From Cheiracanthium punctorium (lineage: Eukaryota > Arthropoda > Arachnida > Araneae > Cheiracanthiidae), in NCBI GenBank assembly GCA_038373885.1, contig JAWZYV010012530.1, positions 806,001 to 870,000 on the forward strand: DNA of 64,000 nucleotides. The letters are read 5' to 3'. The notes under the pieces are model-generated. The model was given only the letters and a program-made list of their open reading frames with translations, was not told where the DNA came from and did no database searches. The position numbers were made by a program, and so were the translations under genes. Within the stretch, counting starts at the first letter, position 1, and each line of letters starts with the position of its first letter. Shown in pieces: positions 12,401-27,400 of this stretch.

Positions 12401-15400
12401 AATTAAATGGAAGCAATCGTGGTATGTATGATTATAATTTTTATGAAGTACGCTTAAAGCTTTTAATTTAAATAAAACAAACGTACTTTCATAAACTTTT
12501 TAAAAGGGACAGAAAAGTTCTCGGCATCGAATCTGGACTTACACAACTTACTTATATATGAAATGAACATAACTACTGTCATTTTCACTTACTTTTCAAT
12601 ATCATAGTTGACAGCGGAGTTATACTGGTAAATGTCAGACGGCTCCATTTTGCTTATTTTATATACGATCGAATATATACTCAAAATCAGCAGGACTTTC
12701 GCTAAAAATCGAATATCATCATACGTTTTTTTGAAACTTTTGTCTGCTCTTCTTCCTGCCAAGTTTTCATTCATCGCAATTCCGCTAAAGTCAATCATCA
12801 GCAGGAAAACTTTTTCCCTAATTCATAATTTTTCCTTTTCATAATTTCCCCAACGGAACTGAGAGATTTCAACAAAGAAACTAATAAACAAAACTCGGAA
12901 TTGGGCTGGGATGGGTTTATAGGAAATTTAATACTAAGTGTGCAGATAATTTCGAGTTTATATGGAAGGTTTAATATTTTTTATTGCAAAGTTTCATCTG
13001 GAAATTTTAAAATGTGTGTCAGACGTCTAGACATTGCTTGTTAAAAATTGATCGAGGAGAAGAATTGAAAATTGTAATTTGAATTTATTTTAAATTGTAC
13101 GATTTTAAGAGAACAAACGCACTAATTAAAAAGTACGACTGATATTTCAAGACCTTTGAAAAGTGATTATTCACTGGCGCATGAAGACAACGTTTGCGAA
13201 TAAACTTTGTGCTGTGGAAGATGTTTGTTTTGTTTGTTTGAGATCCTTCATGAATGTTTGAGGATAACTTAGTGATAGTTTTTAAATATTTTTTTACATT
13301 TTTGCATTGTTTTAGTTGAAATTTTGCGGAAAATCACATATGTTTAAGAAAATAATTTTATCTGTCCTGTCATTTTGATTGTAAGTAAAAGTTGAACACT
13401 AACTTTTATTGTATAGCTATGTTAAGAAAAAAAAAATCAATTGTCTCTGATAAACATTGATGCTCATGGAGCATTTTTAGATATATCATTAATCACAGCA
13501 TATTTTAATTAATTTTTAAATTAATTTCTTAATTAATTGAACTCTGAGATTAACCTGGATCTAATATTTTTCATAGTCGGGCAACATTTATCACTATGAA
13601 AATATTTGTTTTGCTTGGCTGACAAATAAACAAAATTTTTTATGGTCCACTGTCGCCTTAGGTGTTAAATTCCTGCTACCATATTCTCAGTACCAGCTAT
13701 TGTATACCTTTTTCGAAAAGAAAGGAATACATAAAGGAAAAAGCAATTCACGGGAAAATTGCTTTAAACCCATTAAAAAAATACCTTCAAATTTTGGTAA
13801 TTTGAAAATAGCTTTATAATTTAATCTACTGGCTTCACAAGTTCATATTTTAAACAAAACGCGTGATGTCACACGTCTTGTTAGCCCCCCTTCCTCTCCT
13901 TTTCCACAAACTGTCACAATTTCTCGCCCCCTCCTGTAATTTCAATTTTTGGACGGCCCCTTCGCCGACTCCTCTGCGACATGCTGAAATCCAACATACG
14001 GCACGCCATACAGGGAATCGAAAAATCCCTAAAAAAAATCCCTCTCGTTTACTCACGCGTTGAAGTCTTGTTGCGAGACGAGCGATCCCATGGCGACCAT
14101 GTTACCGCCCCCGACCTCGGCGTTGGGGTCCTGGCCCCTCATCTGGCGATCGATCTCCAGTCTCTGGCCGTCCAGATCGGCCAGCATCATCTTGGTCTCG
14201 TCCGCATCCAGTTCCCGGTCGTTGTTCAGGTCGTACTTGGCGAACAGCATCTCGATTTCCATATCCGTGAAGTTTTGTCTGAAATGTAAATGAGTCATAC
14301 GTAAATATTTAACGTTTTATATTACTCGAGTAAGGAAAATAATGAAAGTAAAGTGAAATAAATACATGAAATCACAAAGCACGGTCAAGCAGCCGCTTAG
14401 TAATGCAACGTGTAATAAATAATTTGTTTATAATCCATGAAATAAACCACGTAAGCCAATATAAATATATACAGGGTGTCTCAAAAACACTGACCTAGGC
14501 TTCTACTCCTAAAATATTAATCCTAAACATGTATAATAAAATACAAAATTACATTGAAACAGGTGCTGAATTTTATGGCATTGATCAATTATTTCCACAG
14601 ATTAAATCTAAATAAATACACTATTTAAATTTTTATTTGGTCAGTTTGACCCTCCCCTCCGACTGTTCTAGTGTTGAATATTTATCCTAAACCTCTGCAA
14701 TAAGATGCAAAATTACATAGAGAAAGGTGCTGAATTTTATGGTATTGATCGAAATTTTCCATGGATTAAACCTAAATAAATACAATATTTAAATTTTTAT
14801 TCGGTCATTTTGACCCCCATTCGGCTGTTCTAGTGTTAAATATTGACCCTATACCTGTGCAATAATATACAAAATTACATAGAAAAAGGTGCTGAATTTT
14901 ATAGTATTGATCGAATTTCCATAGATTAAATCTAAATTAATACAATATTTAAATTTTTATTCGTTCCTAGTACAAAGAAAATCAATTCGTAAAATGTGTC
15001 CCATACATTAATCAGGTGAAATACAAAATTTTATCCTTTCATCATAAAAGAGCTCGGAGATATGAAGATAAATGGTTATTGACTTAAACCACTTTTCAAT
15101 GGCTCCCGAAGCGGAAAAAAAAATATACACCAGAAGTCCCGTTTCAGGAGCTGTATCAAATGACGAAACAAGACTTAGATTGTGCAAATATATAATAATT
15201 TTGCTATTATTGGTATTGTAAAACACCTTAACCAACTTTGTGTAAATATACCTCTGGGCCCCTTTACGATGAAATACTGTAATTTTGTACATCACTTTGT
15301 GTAAATATACCTCTGGGCCCATTTAAGATGAAAGACTGTAATTTTGTACATCGCTTAATTAGTATATGGGGTGCATTTTACTAAGAATTTCACTGTACGA

Positions 15401-18400
15401 GGCCGTATTAAAATTAAAATTTTGCATTTATTTAAATTTTATCTCTTGAAAATTTTAAACGTTATAAACTTCTGTGTGCTTTTTACGTAACTTTCTAAAC
15501 TTTTTAATTTATTGAGTAGGTCTATGATCAATATTTAAGGCATAAAAGCCTAGGTCTGTGTTTTTGGGACACTCTGTAAATGTGTACTTTTTTACGCATT
15601 TGTTGAAAATTTCACAGTCATCCCTCCAGTTGTTGTTTTTGTATACTATAAGTAAATAAACGAATCCACAAATAAACTTTCCCTTCTATTCACAAGAATA
15701 TTACGAAAGTTTAGACCATGGGCTCAGCAGAATGTTTTACAGGGAGGAGGGGAAGGGGCAAAGATTACTTCAAAGTATGGTTATCATGTTAGAAAGAACA
15801 AACAAACAAACAAACAAAAAAACTGGCAAAAACGGCATACAAAAGTGCGGGGGTGGTATGTGACCTCTCCTTGCCCTACGCTGTCGACATTCATGATTTA
15901 GACAAAAAGTTTATGTTTACCAGCTTGTACATCTGATGCAAATTGGAAAGACTGCACGAAGATCAAAATTATCGTTCGTCATAAGTGTCTTAAAACTATC
16001 AGTTGATATCAATTGTAGAAGAAAGCCATTATTTACATTTCACTGCATTATAAGTATCCATGCACGGAAAAGAGTTTTACAGGCAAAGAAAAAAAATATC
16101 TTCATAGATGCTGATAGAAAATATCTATCAGTTGATATCAATTGTAGTAGAAAGCCATTTTTTACATTTCACTGCATTATAACTGTCTATGCAGGGAAAA
16201 GAGTTTTACAGGCATGGAAAGAAAATATCTTCAAAGTATTGATACTGACAGAAAATATCAGTCACTTGATACCAATTGCAGAAGAAAGCCATTATTTACA
16301 TTTCACTGCATTATAACTATCTATACAAGGAAAAGAGTTTTACAGGCAATGAAAGAAAATATCTTCAAAGAATCATAAAAACTAAAAAAACAAAACAAAA
16401 CAGTTTAACCCTTTAACGCGCAGTGATCCCGCTCTGGGAACACCAAATTCTGACGTTTTCACTGTTGCCAGTCACGAAGAATAGATTGGATTTCTATAAA
16501 AATAGTTGCGGGTGACATAGCCCCACGAGAATCTTTTACTTTTAGCACGCAATTTCCCGTCAAAAAATGGTCACGATTATTTTTAACAGCACTGACATCT
16601 GCTGAAAAATGGAAGAATGCGAGAACAGCCGAAGAGATTGCCCAATGCTGAAAAAAGGGCAGCCGTTGCCATCGCTCGACTTAACTACCAGCAAGATGGC
16701 TTACGATCGAAACGTTCATCGCGTGCCACAGACCTAGAGATCCTTTTTTTGACGATAGCTGGCTGTGCGACACAGCCAGCTGCGCCAAAAAAGGGTCTCT
16801 AGATCTGTGGCACGCGATGAACATTTCGATCGTAAGCCATCTTGCTGGTAGTTAAGTCGAGTGATGGCAACGGCTGCCCTTTTTTCAGCATTGGGAAAGA
16901 GTTGCGCCTCAAAGGGTTAAGAGGTAAAATTACTTAAAATCTTTGTAAATAACATTAGTAAAAATGTACCTAGCGAAACGATCGTTTCGAGTGGTACAAA
17001 AGTTCACTCTTTTTCAGAAAAAAAATATGTGTAGACAATTAGGCCATCCTGAGACAAGTCGAAGACGAGCTTATTGCATTTAGCCCTATAGGGTGTCCCA
17101 AAAATATTGATCTAGGTTTTCTTTCTCCTTAAACATTAATCATAGATATATATATGAAATTACAGAGTTACATAAAAAAAGATAAAGAATTCCCTGAAAT
17201 CGATCAAAATTTTTAGGCGATTAAATTTGAATAAATAAAAAATTTAAATTTTTGATCCAATCAACGTTCAAGAAAATAAACAATTACTAAAATGTGCTCC
17301 GTACATTAATTAGGTGGTGTATACGGTGATGTTCAGACTTTCATCATAAACAGTCTCAAAGATGCGTTTAAATAAAGCTGATTATAATTAGGGGCTATAC
17401 ATAAATTTAAATGTAAACGTTTATAGCTAAAGTGCAAATAATGCAATCATTGTTTTCTTTCGTTATTTGTGTACGAACTCTGAAACTTTAATCATCCAAC
17501 CTGATATTTTCCCTTCGAGATCCACTGAAAAGGGGTTTAAATCAGCATATAATTGTTTTCACATGTCTGAAACTTTTTAGAATAAAATGCTCAAATTTTG
17601 AACATCATCTGATTAGTGTATAGAGCATATTTTATTAAACGGGAATTTTTTGTAAGGGGAGACTATAAAAATTTAAATTTTGTACTTACACAAATTAAAT
17701 CCCCTGAAATTTTTAGCGATTTCATAAAATTCTGTACAGATATTTAATTATTGTAATTTTGTTATTTAAGGAATAAAAGCTCAGGCCAATATTTTTGGGT
17801 CATCTACACGTTTACACACGTCTTTTAACACACTGGCACGTTTTATTAGCTGAAGCACGTAGTATATGAACCTTTTTTCAACTTAAGAGCTTGAAAATAT
17901 TATTTAAAGGATTGTTCCCAACCTTATTCCATCTGCTGACCGGCAAATATAAGAAAAATATTTTTCGAATCAACTCAAGCCAAAAATAAGGAGTATTATA
18001 TAAACACATATATAGGTGGTATGGAAATACATAATCTTTAATTAGAGCGACGTTTATTGTTGGATATTTTAAAATAAATTTGAAATGCGCTGAACGACAA
18101 AAAGAGTCTCGCGGACCGGCACAGGCCCGTTGACCAGTGATTGAGAAACACTGCTTTAAAGCATATTCTATCCATGTATACAATTGGACTTCTTCTGGGA
18201 CCATTCAAAAAGAAGTGTTGTTATAACGGAGTGTCTTAGCAACAGAGATTGCAGAAAACTAAGTTTATAAAAAAACGTATTTTTATGAATTTTTAAATTT
18301 ATAATTATTCTTGCGTTTAGCTTTAAAACAATTGCCAAGAAGCCTTGTTCTTTAAATTAAAAAAAAAAAAAAAGATGAACCATAAAGTTTAATTCCAGTA

Positions 18401-21400
18401 ATTTTGATGATTGCAAAGAAACCAATTTAGATGGTTAAATTCCTGTTTTTTTATGAAAAGCAATTTTTTATGCAAAAACGATGTTTTTTTTTACAGAAAA
18501 TATGGCTCTGATCATATTCGGGCATAGGTTACTTTTACATGTTTGGAATCTTCATACTTAAGCTTTTTTTAATGCTGAGACTTTATAAACTTAAAAAAAT
18601 TACTATTAGTTTTAATTTTTCAACTACTTATACAAAAAAAAACATTTAATGGACGATTTTTAATGGACTATTTAAATATCCATTAAAAATCGTCTTCAAT
18701 AAGCAAAATGTGAAAAACGAAAATAAAGAAAATTGCAGAAAATTAACCACAGTGCTAAAAAATTTGAGCTAAGTAATAAGAGATGTGCTTATATCTATAT
18801 AAATAAAGCAATGTGTAAACTGTCCGTTAGTTTGTCTGTCTGTCTGTCTGTGTCTCGCGTAGCTCCGAAATGGGTGATCGTAGACCTACCAAATTTTGTA
18901 CGGAAATTCTCCAAGACGGGTCTCGACACACCTCGAAGCGATTTTTTCGAAATTCGAAATAGAAAATGTTTTATTTTATGTTTTGTTCGATTTTTAGCGA
19001 TTTTTCTTGCGTAATACATAATAACGCCGGTAATTGTACTCGCAAGAAAACGATATTTACATCATCTTATAGAGGAGAAAATTTTCTTTTAAAAACTGTT
19101 TGTTCGGACTGTGTAACATAATTTGCAGATTTTTGGGAATTTTTCAAATAAAATTAAATTTGACGCTGACTTTCGTAAAACATTTTTAAAACTGCTGCAT
19201 CTTGAATTCTATCTGTCATAACTTTATTTCGGAAAAAGACGGAGCACACAATTCGCCCACTTTTAAAAGAAGAACGGAGGGAAAATATAAATTAGGAGAA
19301 TTTTTACGAATTTTTAAGCAAAGAAGGATTTTCATTTCAAAAGCAACTGCTTACAAATTTCGGTTTGATATCTTGCTGTTTGGTTGTCCTGGATACAGTA
19401 ACAATGATTAAAATTTGCTGTTGAAAAAAATAAATAAAATTACTTTAAAATAACTGGGTTTTTACATGTGAAATGTGCGTCATTTTGGTGTCACGAGTTT
19501 AAACCCCTTTCGAAACTCAATCGGAAAACGGATTCACAAGCAAAACATATGCAACGCATGAAATAATTCCACATTTTATTTTACGTTGCCAGAAAAAGAA
19601 TTGAATTCTGTTTTTTCACCAGTGAATTATCTAGCATTATTTTCAATTGAGATTTTAAACAGGACACGTTTTCGAATCGCAAGAAATATTTTGCGGTGCT
19701 AAACAGGGCCTGATTATGACAAACAGGGACACCGGGCATTGATGAATTTGGGGGCCTCCATCTATGAAATTTGTTTTATTTTTCATAAAATTTTGTTATA
19801 AAAAAGAATATTTCAGATTAACATTTCAAATTGGGGGCCATTTCGAGCCTGGGACACTGGGAAAAGTCGCGATTTGCCCGTGAGATAATAGGGACCTGGT
19901 GCTAAATACGCCAATCTGACAAGAATTATGCATACAAATGTATGGAGAGCTGTTTTAGTGCCAACCATAAAGTGAAATGATTATCGTTTATACTAATGCG
20001 TAATTTATAAAAGTCACCAAAGAATAAAAGACTACATTCGTGGCAAATATCTAAGCCGTTTCTTTAAATTAAACATTAAAGATTGAAAAACGAAAATATA
20101 TTGAATTGGTATCAGTAAAAGATAGTATAAGTAATACTTAGTAGATATGCTAGGGCAATATTGATCAAAGCACAATATACCGCATTAATAAATATTTCGT
20201 GAAACTAAGTTTTCTATTTCTTTTTCAACAACCAGCTTACATCACAGCTAACTAACCATTAAGTAATTCTACGTCGCGTTAATATATCCCGCGGTAGTTT
20301 CAACAGAAAAGACTGTAACAGAACTTTTTTTCCCTTAGAGATTATGCTTTGTCACTAGTAGTTATGATCACATTTTGGGAAAATGTTATCTTCTTCCCTT
20401 GCGAAGAGTGGGTACACAACTATTTAACTATAAAACAAAACGGTTCTCCATATCATTTAGTATATAAGGTGGTATAACTTAAATCTAAAAAAGAGTATGA
20501 TGTAGAAATGAGATATTTTGAAAGTTAGGAATTTTCGCTGCAAACCGTCACGCTTTTCTTTTTCTGATCGCGAATGACACCGACATAGCTTTTGTGTCAT
20601 AATATTAACAATGGTCTCAGGTCAGTACTTATACTAACTTTACGAATAACTAATGAGTAACTCCAAGAGTCAAATCATTTTGCTTATTTTTAGATTCCAA
20701 ATCACTGGAATCAATTCGAATTATAGATGCAAGAAAAAGTTTCGTCCCCTACCGTGCGGAGAACGGGTACGCAGCTAGTAAATAATAAAATGATGCCCAT
20801 ATAAGCACTTCTAAAAGGTATTACCCAGACTCTAGTACTCCCCCTGTTAGGTATCTAGAATGGCTGATTTTGCTTTCAGAAAAAGATTTTTTTCAACACA
20901 GAAATTTTATTGGGCAGACTTAATGGTAACTTTTCCTTTTGCCATGGTGAATACCATTTCCTCTGCTAACCTTTGAGGTAACTCACATGTTTAATGTTTG
21001 GTGAATGTGAAAACAGTCATTAGAAACGCAGACCATGGATTCATTACAAAATTATCATTTTAACTTACTGACGTAGCTTTTGCCTGACTTCTTCGAAAGA
21101 CAATTTATTGTCACCGTTCGTATCAGCCAGTTTCAAAGCATTTTGAAGGTCCAGTAGTTGGTCTCTTTTGCCAAGTTTTCCCATGACGTTATTGATACCC
21201 TGTAACGCAATTCAAATTATTTTTATATGCATTTTTAACCATTTTAATTTTCAAAAATACAGACTTAGTAGTTAAAAAATAGTGTTTTATCAATGAGAAA
21301 TTTCAAGTTACCTTCTTGAAGTAATCAGCTATTTCAAATTCATTTTTCTGTTGAGATAGCTCAGTTTTGACTTCAGCATAGGTGTCGTTGATTATAGCCA

Positions 21401-24400
21401 AAAACATGTTCTGAAATAAAACAAGAGCTTATTGTGTTTTTTAGAATTTAAAATTGTTTCTATGCAATTGATGAAAATAAGTATTCTTACCATTAAGACA
21501 AAGAATACGAAGAATACGTAACTGAGAAAATATATTGGTCCGAGTATTCTGTTAGCTGCTTCCAATTCATAAAAGTTGAAATCGCCAAGAATTAGTCGAA
21601 GCAAGGTAAATCTGTAAAAGTTTTAATGGAAGATTTTAATCAAATTTTGAACTGTACATTCTGCTCAAACATCGAAAAGCGTGTGCAGCTTATATTTGCA
21701 GCATTTTTTTCTCACATCTTCATATACAGAGATTATTTGCTGGATTTTATTTATCAGAAATAGAAATAGATCAAGCAACAATATGAATAAACCAATATCT
21801 ACATAAATTTTCCCCAGTCCGTGCTTTGAAAAAGTATTCAAGAGATAGCAAAAATTTCATTTCAGATTTTACACGATGCCTCTTACTTACAATACTTGCT
21901 GAAAGTATTTATTCTGCAATTAAAAAAAAAATAAATTATAGGGTGTCATAAAGCTACTTGATTGATTACTGTTTCGGGGCTCCTTGATTTTTTATACAGG
22001 CTGCATGTTTACATATAGTATAGTTTACAATACTAAAGAAGTGTGTATGGCCAGTAATTAAGTGATAATTAAAGGAATCGTACAAGTACTAATACAACGA
22101 GCACAAATGACTAAGGTAAGTTCGAAACGCAATGAAAATTAAAAGCATAGTAACCACAAAAGCATAGTAACTAGGTCAATCGTCGCCATATTCGAGTACA
22201 TTTTAACGATCTGTTCCCTTGATAGATGATGCTGTATCGAACAATTAGAATGCTAGATGGCGCTGTGGTGGGCAACTAAAAAAAGATGATCGAATATTGT
22301 CTTTTAAGGGTGTATGTCGAAAAGAAAGAACTCTTATTTTCGTCTTGGTACACAATTTGAAATAAACTAATAGCACCATGGTCTCCAAAAAATTCCAGAT
22401 GGTTCTTCATAAGCTGCTTTACACACTGCAATAAGCGAAAACGCTGCGGCGTTTGTGAAATTTTCAGAAAAAATTCTTAAACATGGATCTGAGCTGCAAG
22501 ATTTTTCGAAGAGTGACGCGCTTCGCGAAAATTTCCGATTTTTAAGAATTTTTTCTAAATGTTTTGAAACTGATACAGATTGATAGTTTATTGCAGTATG
22601 TAGTACAACTTGTAAGGAGACAGTTTCAAAATTTTAAAGTGCCTGGCATAATTAGTTTATTTGTAATTATGTACCAAAATCGCATGATTTTTTTCGAACA
22701 ATACCGTTAAAACACTGACGTTTTTTTGCTTGTCAGAAGATAAAGAGGAACTGACAATAGATTTTCAAAAACATATGAACAACATATCATAAACTTATTT
22801 TCAAAAGAACCTCGCATCATTTTCCGAAAACATGAGTAACTGAGGAATGGGGCAATAAATTGTATCACAGTAAAGTCCTTTCCGTAAAGCATAAACTAAA
22901 CAACTGATTCCACATACAAATTAAGAAGAAATACTGAACAAAAATGAAAAGGTAAAAATATATCTAAGAAACAATTTAAAATGTTTCTTACACAGCTTTT
23001 GCAAAAGTGCTGAAATCCCGAACGACTGTTCCAAATAAGAGGTATCCCAGCTGGGCGAAAGCGAAAAACACAATGAAGAACATGATTCCGAATCCAGCTA
23101 CATCTTTAGAACACTAAAAATAAACAATTTGATAAATAAAAAATGTGATAGATCATATAACTTGTAAAATCTACTACTGAAAATCTAGCAGTATAAATTT
23201 ATTTTTAATTTTAATTTTATTTACATTATTTTTAACCCTACTGTTTAAGACACATTCAAGCTGTTCTCATTGTCGTTGAAAAAAGTTTTTTTAATAGTAG
23301 GCATGTTTATATCAAAACTTCAATAATGCTCACGCCCGACCAGTGGAATGGTGCATAGTGCAATGAACTGGAAGGCAGAAGGTGCGTTGTTCGAAACCAA
23401 GATGACTAACCATTCGGAGTTTTCCGTGGTTTCCTCCGAAACTTAGCATAAATATGGGTTAGGACCCCTAAGAAAGCCCCCCCCCCCACTGAGGGCACCC
23501 CACCCATAGGCCTAGATCCCTCGTGCAGACAATTGGCCTTAATCCCACAACACATCAATAATGCTCACTGATGATAAGAAACAATATCCTTAAAAAGACG
23601 AAAATAAAAAAATCGAATTTAATACTATATGATTTTACATTTCTTATCATTAGACATAGCACTAAACTTAAATTAAATATATCACACCCGTGAATAGATA
23701 ATTAGCACATATTCAATCTAGTAAAAACATTTTTTTTTCTAATGGCCGGCCTCTGCCTTGAAAGCTTTGGCCACAACAGGCCGGAATTGTTGGTCTCTTT
23801 ATATGGGGGCACCTAGTAGTGGACAAACGTCACCCCCTATGAAGGGACGGACATGACAACCACGCCCAGTCGGGGATCGAACCACGGCCGCCAGGAGTTG
23901 AACCCGGAGTACGGTGATTTACCCACCATACAACTCGGTCGGATATAGTAAAAACATTAGATATCACTTTCCCTTAACCTAAACGTGAGGCAACATCAGT
24001 CACTTTATACGGAAAAAACACTCAAAATACTGGTGTTAAACGTTAAAATAAATAAAAACTTTGTGAAAAAAAACACACATAAAATGTTACTTATAAGAAG
24101 AATATAAGTATTATAAGTATATCTTAAGTAACATTTTATGTGTGTTTTTTTCACAAAGTTTTTATTTATTTTCAGTTACTTTGTAGTTGGCCCGTGCAAG
24201 ATCTTGTAGTTAAAAAACTATTATCAACATTTGTAATGACGCTCACAAAATGGGCCCTTATATAGAATACCCTCTCTCCCTAGCCTGAAAAAATTATTCC
24301 AAGATGAAAATGATAGAGAAAATAAAAAGAAATACTGTCTACATTGCTTCACCTTTTTGTATGAATATATGAGCACAAAAAATTCACTTATCAGGTGCTA

Positions 24401-27400
24401 TATTATATCAAATTTTTTATTAGATTTGTCCCATTCCATTAAGCCATTTTTCTGAAATGTACTCGAATTTTGACATTTGGAACAGAAAGCAAGCATTTCT
24501 TACCCTCGATAGTGTAGATGACAGTTGAGTCATTGTTTTATTGAAACTAATGTATTTGAATATTTTAATCCATGCTAAAAATACTGTGAGTGCGCACAAG
24601 TTGTTGAACTGGGTTTGCCAGTAACCCAGGTATTCGAAATTTGGATAAATGTCTGGATCACTTAAAAGATCTTCCAGCAGTCCATCTAAGACCATGTTTC
24701 GATAAACGCTGAAACCAATGCAGAGGTAAGATACCTGGAGAAAGAAATATTTTAATGGTTAGGATACTTATTTCAATTAGATGTACTATATGCTGGGAAC
24801 ACTGACTAAAGCCCTTATTACACGAACAAGATTTAGTGCAATTTGGTTGACGCAACCTGTTTGCCGAAACTCGTTCCAGCAAGTCGATGAGCATGCAGGG
24901 TTGCCATAATAAACAAACTCGGCTGTGCTCACAAACGTCAGAGATTCGCCGAATTGGGGATTGCTAGAGCATGTAATTATAGGTAGCATATCCCCTCAAC
25001 AGCCTTTTAAATATTTAGGATATCGAGGGTTTCATAAATGTGGAATTTCACTTGTGGAATTGCTTTTAATCAGATCTATTTCCATAAAGCTATTCTATTT
25101 GAGAGACACTTTTTCTTCGCTCATCACTAAGATCGGTATCACTGAGTCTCTCGCCATCTTGTGACGTAGAAACAGGAAGCACTGCGATTGGCTGGCTTTC
25201 CAGCAACCAGCAATATTTTCGCCTCTGAACGAAAAAAGTTTTAGCTGTCCGTTCCTTAGATAACTTAGGGAAATTTCCAGGAAAGAGGTTTCCGCAACTG
25301 GTTGCGGCAACCAAATTGCTCGAAATTTTATTCGTGTAATAAGTTCCTAAAAGAAAGGACGATGATTTTCTCAATTCGCGCCTAACCCAATTTGCGCAAA
25401 AAGATGGTGCTTCAATAAGATAGACTCAGAAAATTCTGAAGCTGGACGACTCGACTTGGCGGCTCGGGGAAATTTCAGCTTTTATTGGGTCGCATTTCAC
25501 TAACTCGATGTTTCCTATGGCAATAGAGTTAGTTTGCTGAAAAATCGTAGCACTTCATTTCAGTCTTAGTCAGTGGTTGAGAAGGAAAAGTTTCTTTATG
25601 GAGTAATACTTAAACATTCTATCATTCGTTTCAGTTTTCGTTTTGAAACGAAACATATCTTGATGTCTCATATTTTGACGAAATTAATTGTATCTATCAT
25701 CTAGATATTCTTTCACAAGTATCGAACGAAAGAATTTTTTAAAAGAATAAAAAAAATAGAGACACTAGAAGTAATTTAAAAGTCTTGTTTAAAAAAAAAA
25801 AATCTCTTCATTTCCTAGCACTAAATTGAAATTTTTCTGTAGATAAAAAAAAAAATTCCCATTTATAGTTATAGTTGTTAGCTATTTCAAAGACATTTTA
25901 TATTAAGCTTTAATTTAATGCACCAAAAATTAAGATTTGTTTAAAGCAACTTAAAATGAAAAATTATCAAAGTATGACTAGAAATAAAAATTTTGGCATG
26001 TTTGACGTTGACGAACGGTGGTTTAAATAACTGGTTTAATCTTTATGTCAGCTTGTGTCAAAAATATTTAAACGAAGTTTGACTTGTATGCATGCAGATC
26101 GTTATTTGAAAGGGATTATACGAGTAATTACAAAGCCTATCCATGACTTTTATTCTGAATATAGAAATTAAAATTCTGTAACAGGATGATTTTTGAAAGT
26201 GCTATTATGATATGGTTAATTAGAATATACCTAATGTCCAATTTTGAGCTAAACTTTCAAAAAATTCAGTCAATTTTCTGCACATGGAAGAAAAAATAAG
26301 TTGTTTCTTGATAATTAGAACTGAAAATTACTTGCAATTTAGTCTGTAGAACAAGCCATTTTAACCTGCATGGCCTATGATTTAATCGCTCATTCCCCAT
26401 ATTATCAACGTAATTAAAAAAATCATTTGAATTTTTAAATCTGAAATTTTAAAGGATTCCATCTTCAGAAAGTGTGATTAAGTGCCACGCAGATCAATTT
26501 TCCAATCAATTTATCACTAACATGTTGAATAGTAAAACACAGGGTTGCCAGACTGGCTTTTTGTAAGGCCAAGTTCATCAAATTTTGCCTTAAAAAGCCA
26601 ATCAGAAAACCCTGCTTTTTAGGTAAAAGTTTCACTCTTCCACAAGTGGATCTACAGTTTTACGTGGAACCTTACCAAAAAGCAGGGTTGCCAGATTGTT
26701 TTTTTAAGGCCAAATTCGTCAAATTTGGTCTAAAACAAAACCAATCTGGCTACCCTAGTAAACAGCACCACATTTAGTTACTGAAATTAGTGAGTCTGGT
26801 ATGGGGATTTGATCTATAAACTTAATGAGAAAAAAATGACAATTTATAGGACGATAAAATCAGTTAAATTTCACTTGAATACGAAACAAGGCAATGTTCA
26901 GAAGAGCGTCTTTTAACTAAGATATTTTGAGTGTTCCTTGATTTTATGTTTACATTGTGTTATGATTTTATGTTTACACGGGTATCGGAATCCTAAAGCC
27001 AGGACATTCTTTCACGTTGTATTATATTTAGCCCTTTTTGAGAGTACTCTTTGGATATCAGATATATGATATAGGGTTCCCATTTACTGGGCATCTCCCA
27101 CTCTTCATGATTTCAAAATATAGCAATTTTCTGGTATGAACACCTTCTTATATACTTAAAAATGCGATACCTTATGTTGCTTAAGCAATTTTTTAAATTA
27201 AAAAGCATTATTACGTCAAGTCCCAAGAAATGATTCTTTTATTAACAACCAGAAGTTGATATTACTTTCAATATGAAGGATGTCGCAAGGGCTCATTTTA
27301 GAAATAAGATTTTGTAATACAGTACTTACAATCAGGACGAGGATGTCTTGTATATTTCCTACATCTTTAAAATACTTGCACTTCATTCTTTTGATCTGAA

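Noticed and set aside
13863..14293. Plus-strand open frames across PKD2 exon 13
   Set aside because: They are antisense shadows of the GC-rich EF-hand exon, whose minus-strand frame matches PKD2.
15936..16316. 126-codon ORF
   Set aside because: It runs through three tandem repeat units of about 130 bp and simply repeats itself; not a gene.
24658..24894. Minus-strand ORFs next to PKD2 exon 8
   Set aside because: They combine the exon in the wrong frame with a TIR element; the correct frame is the S3-S4 exon.
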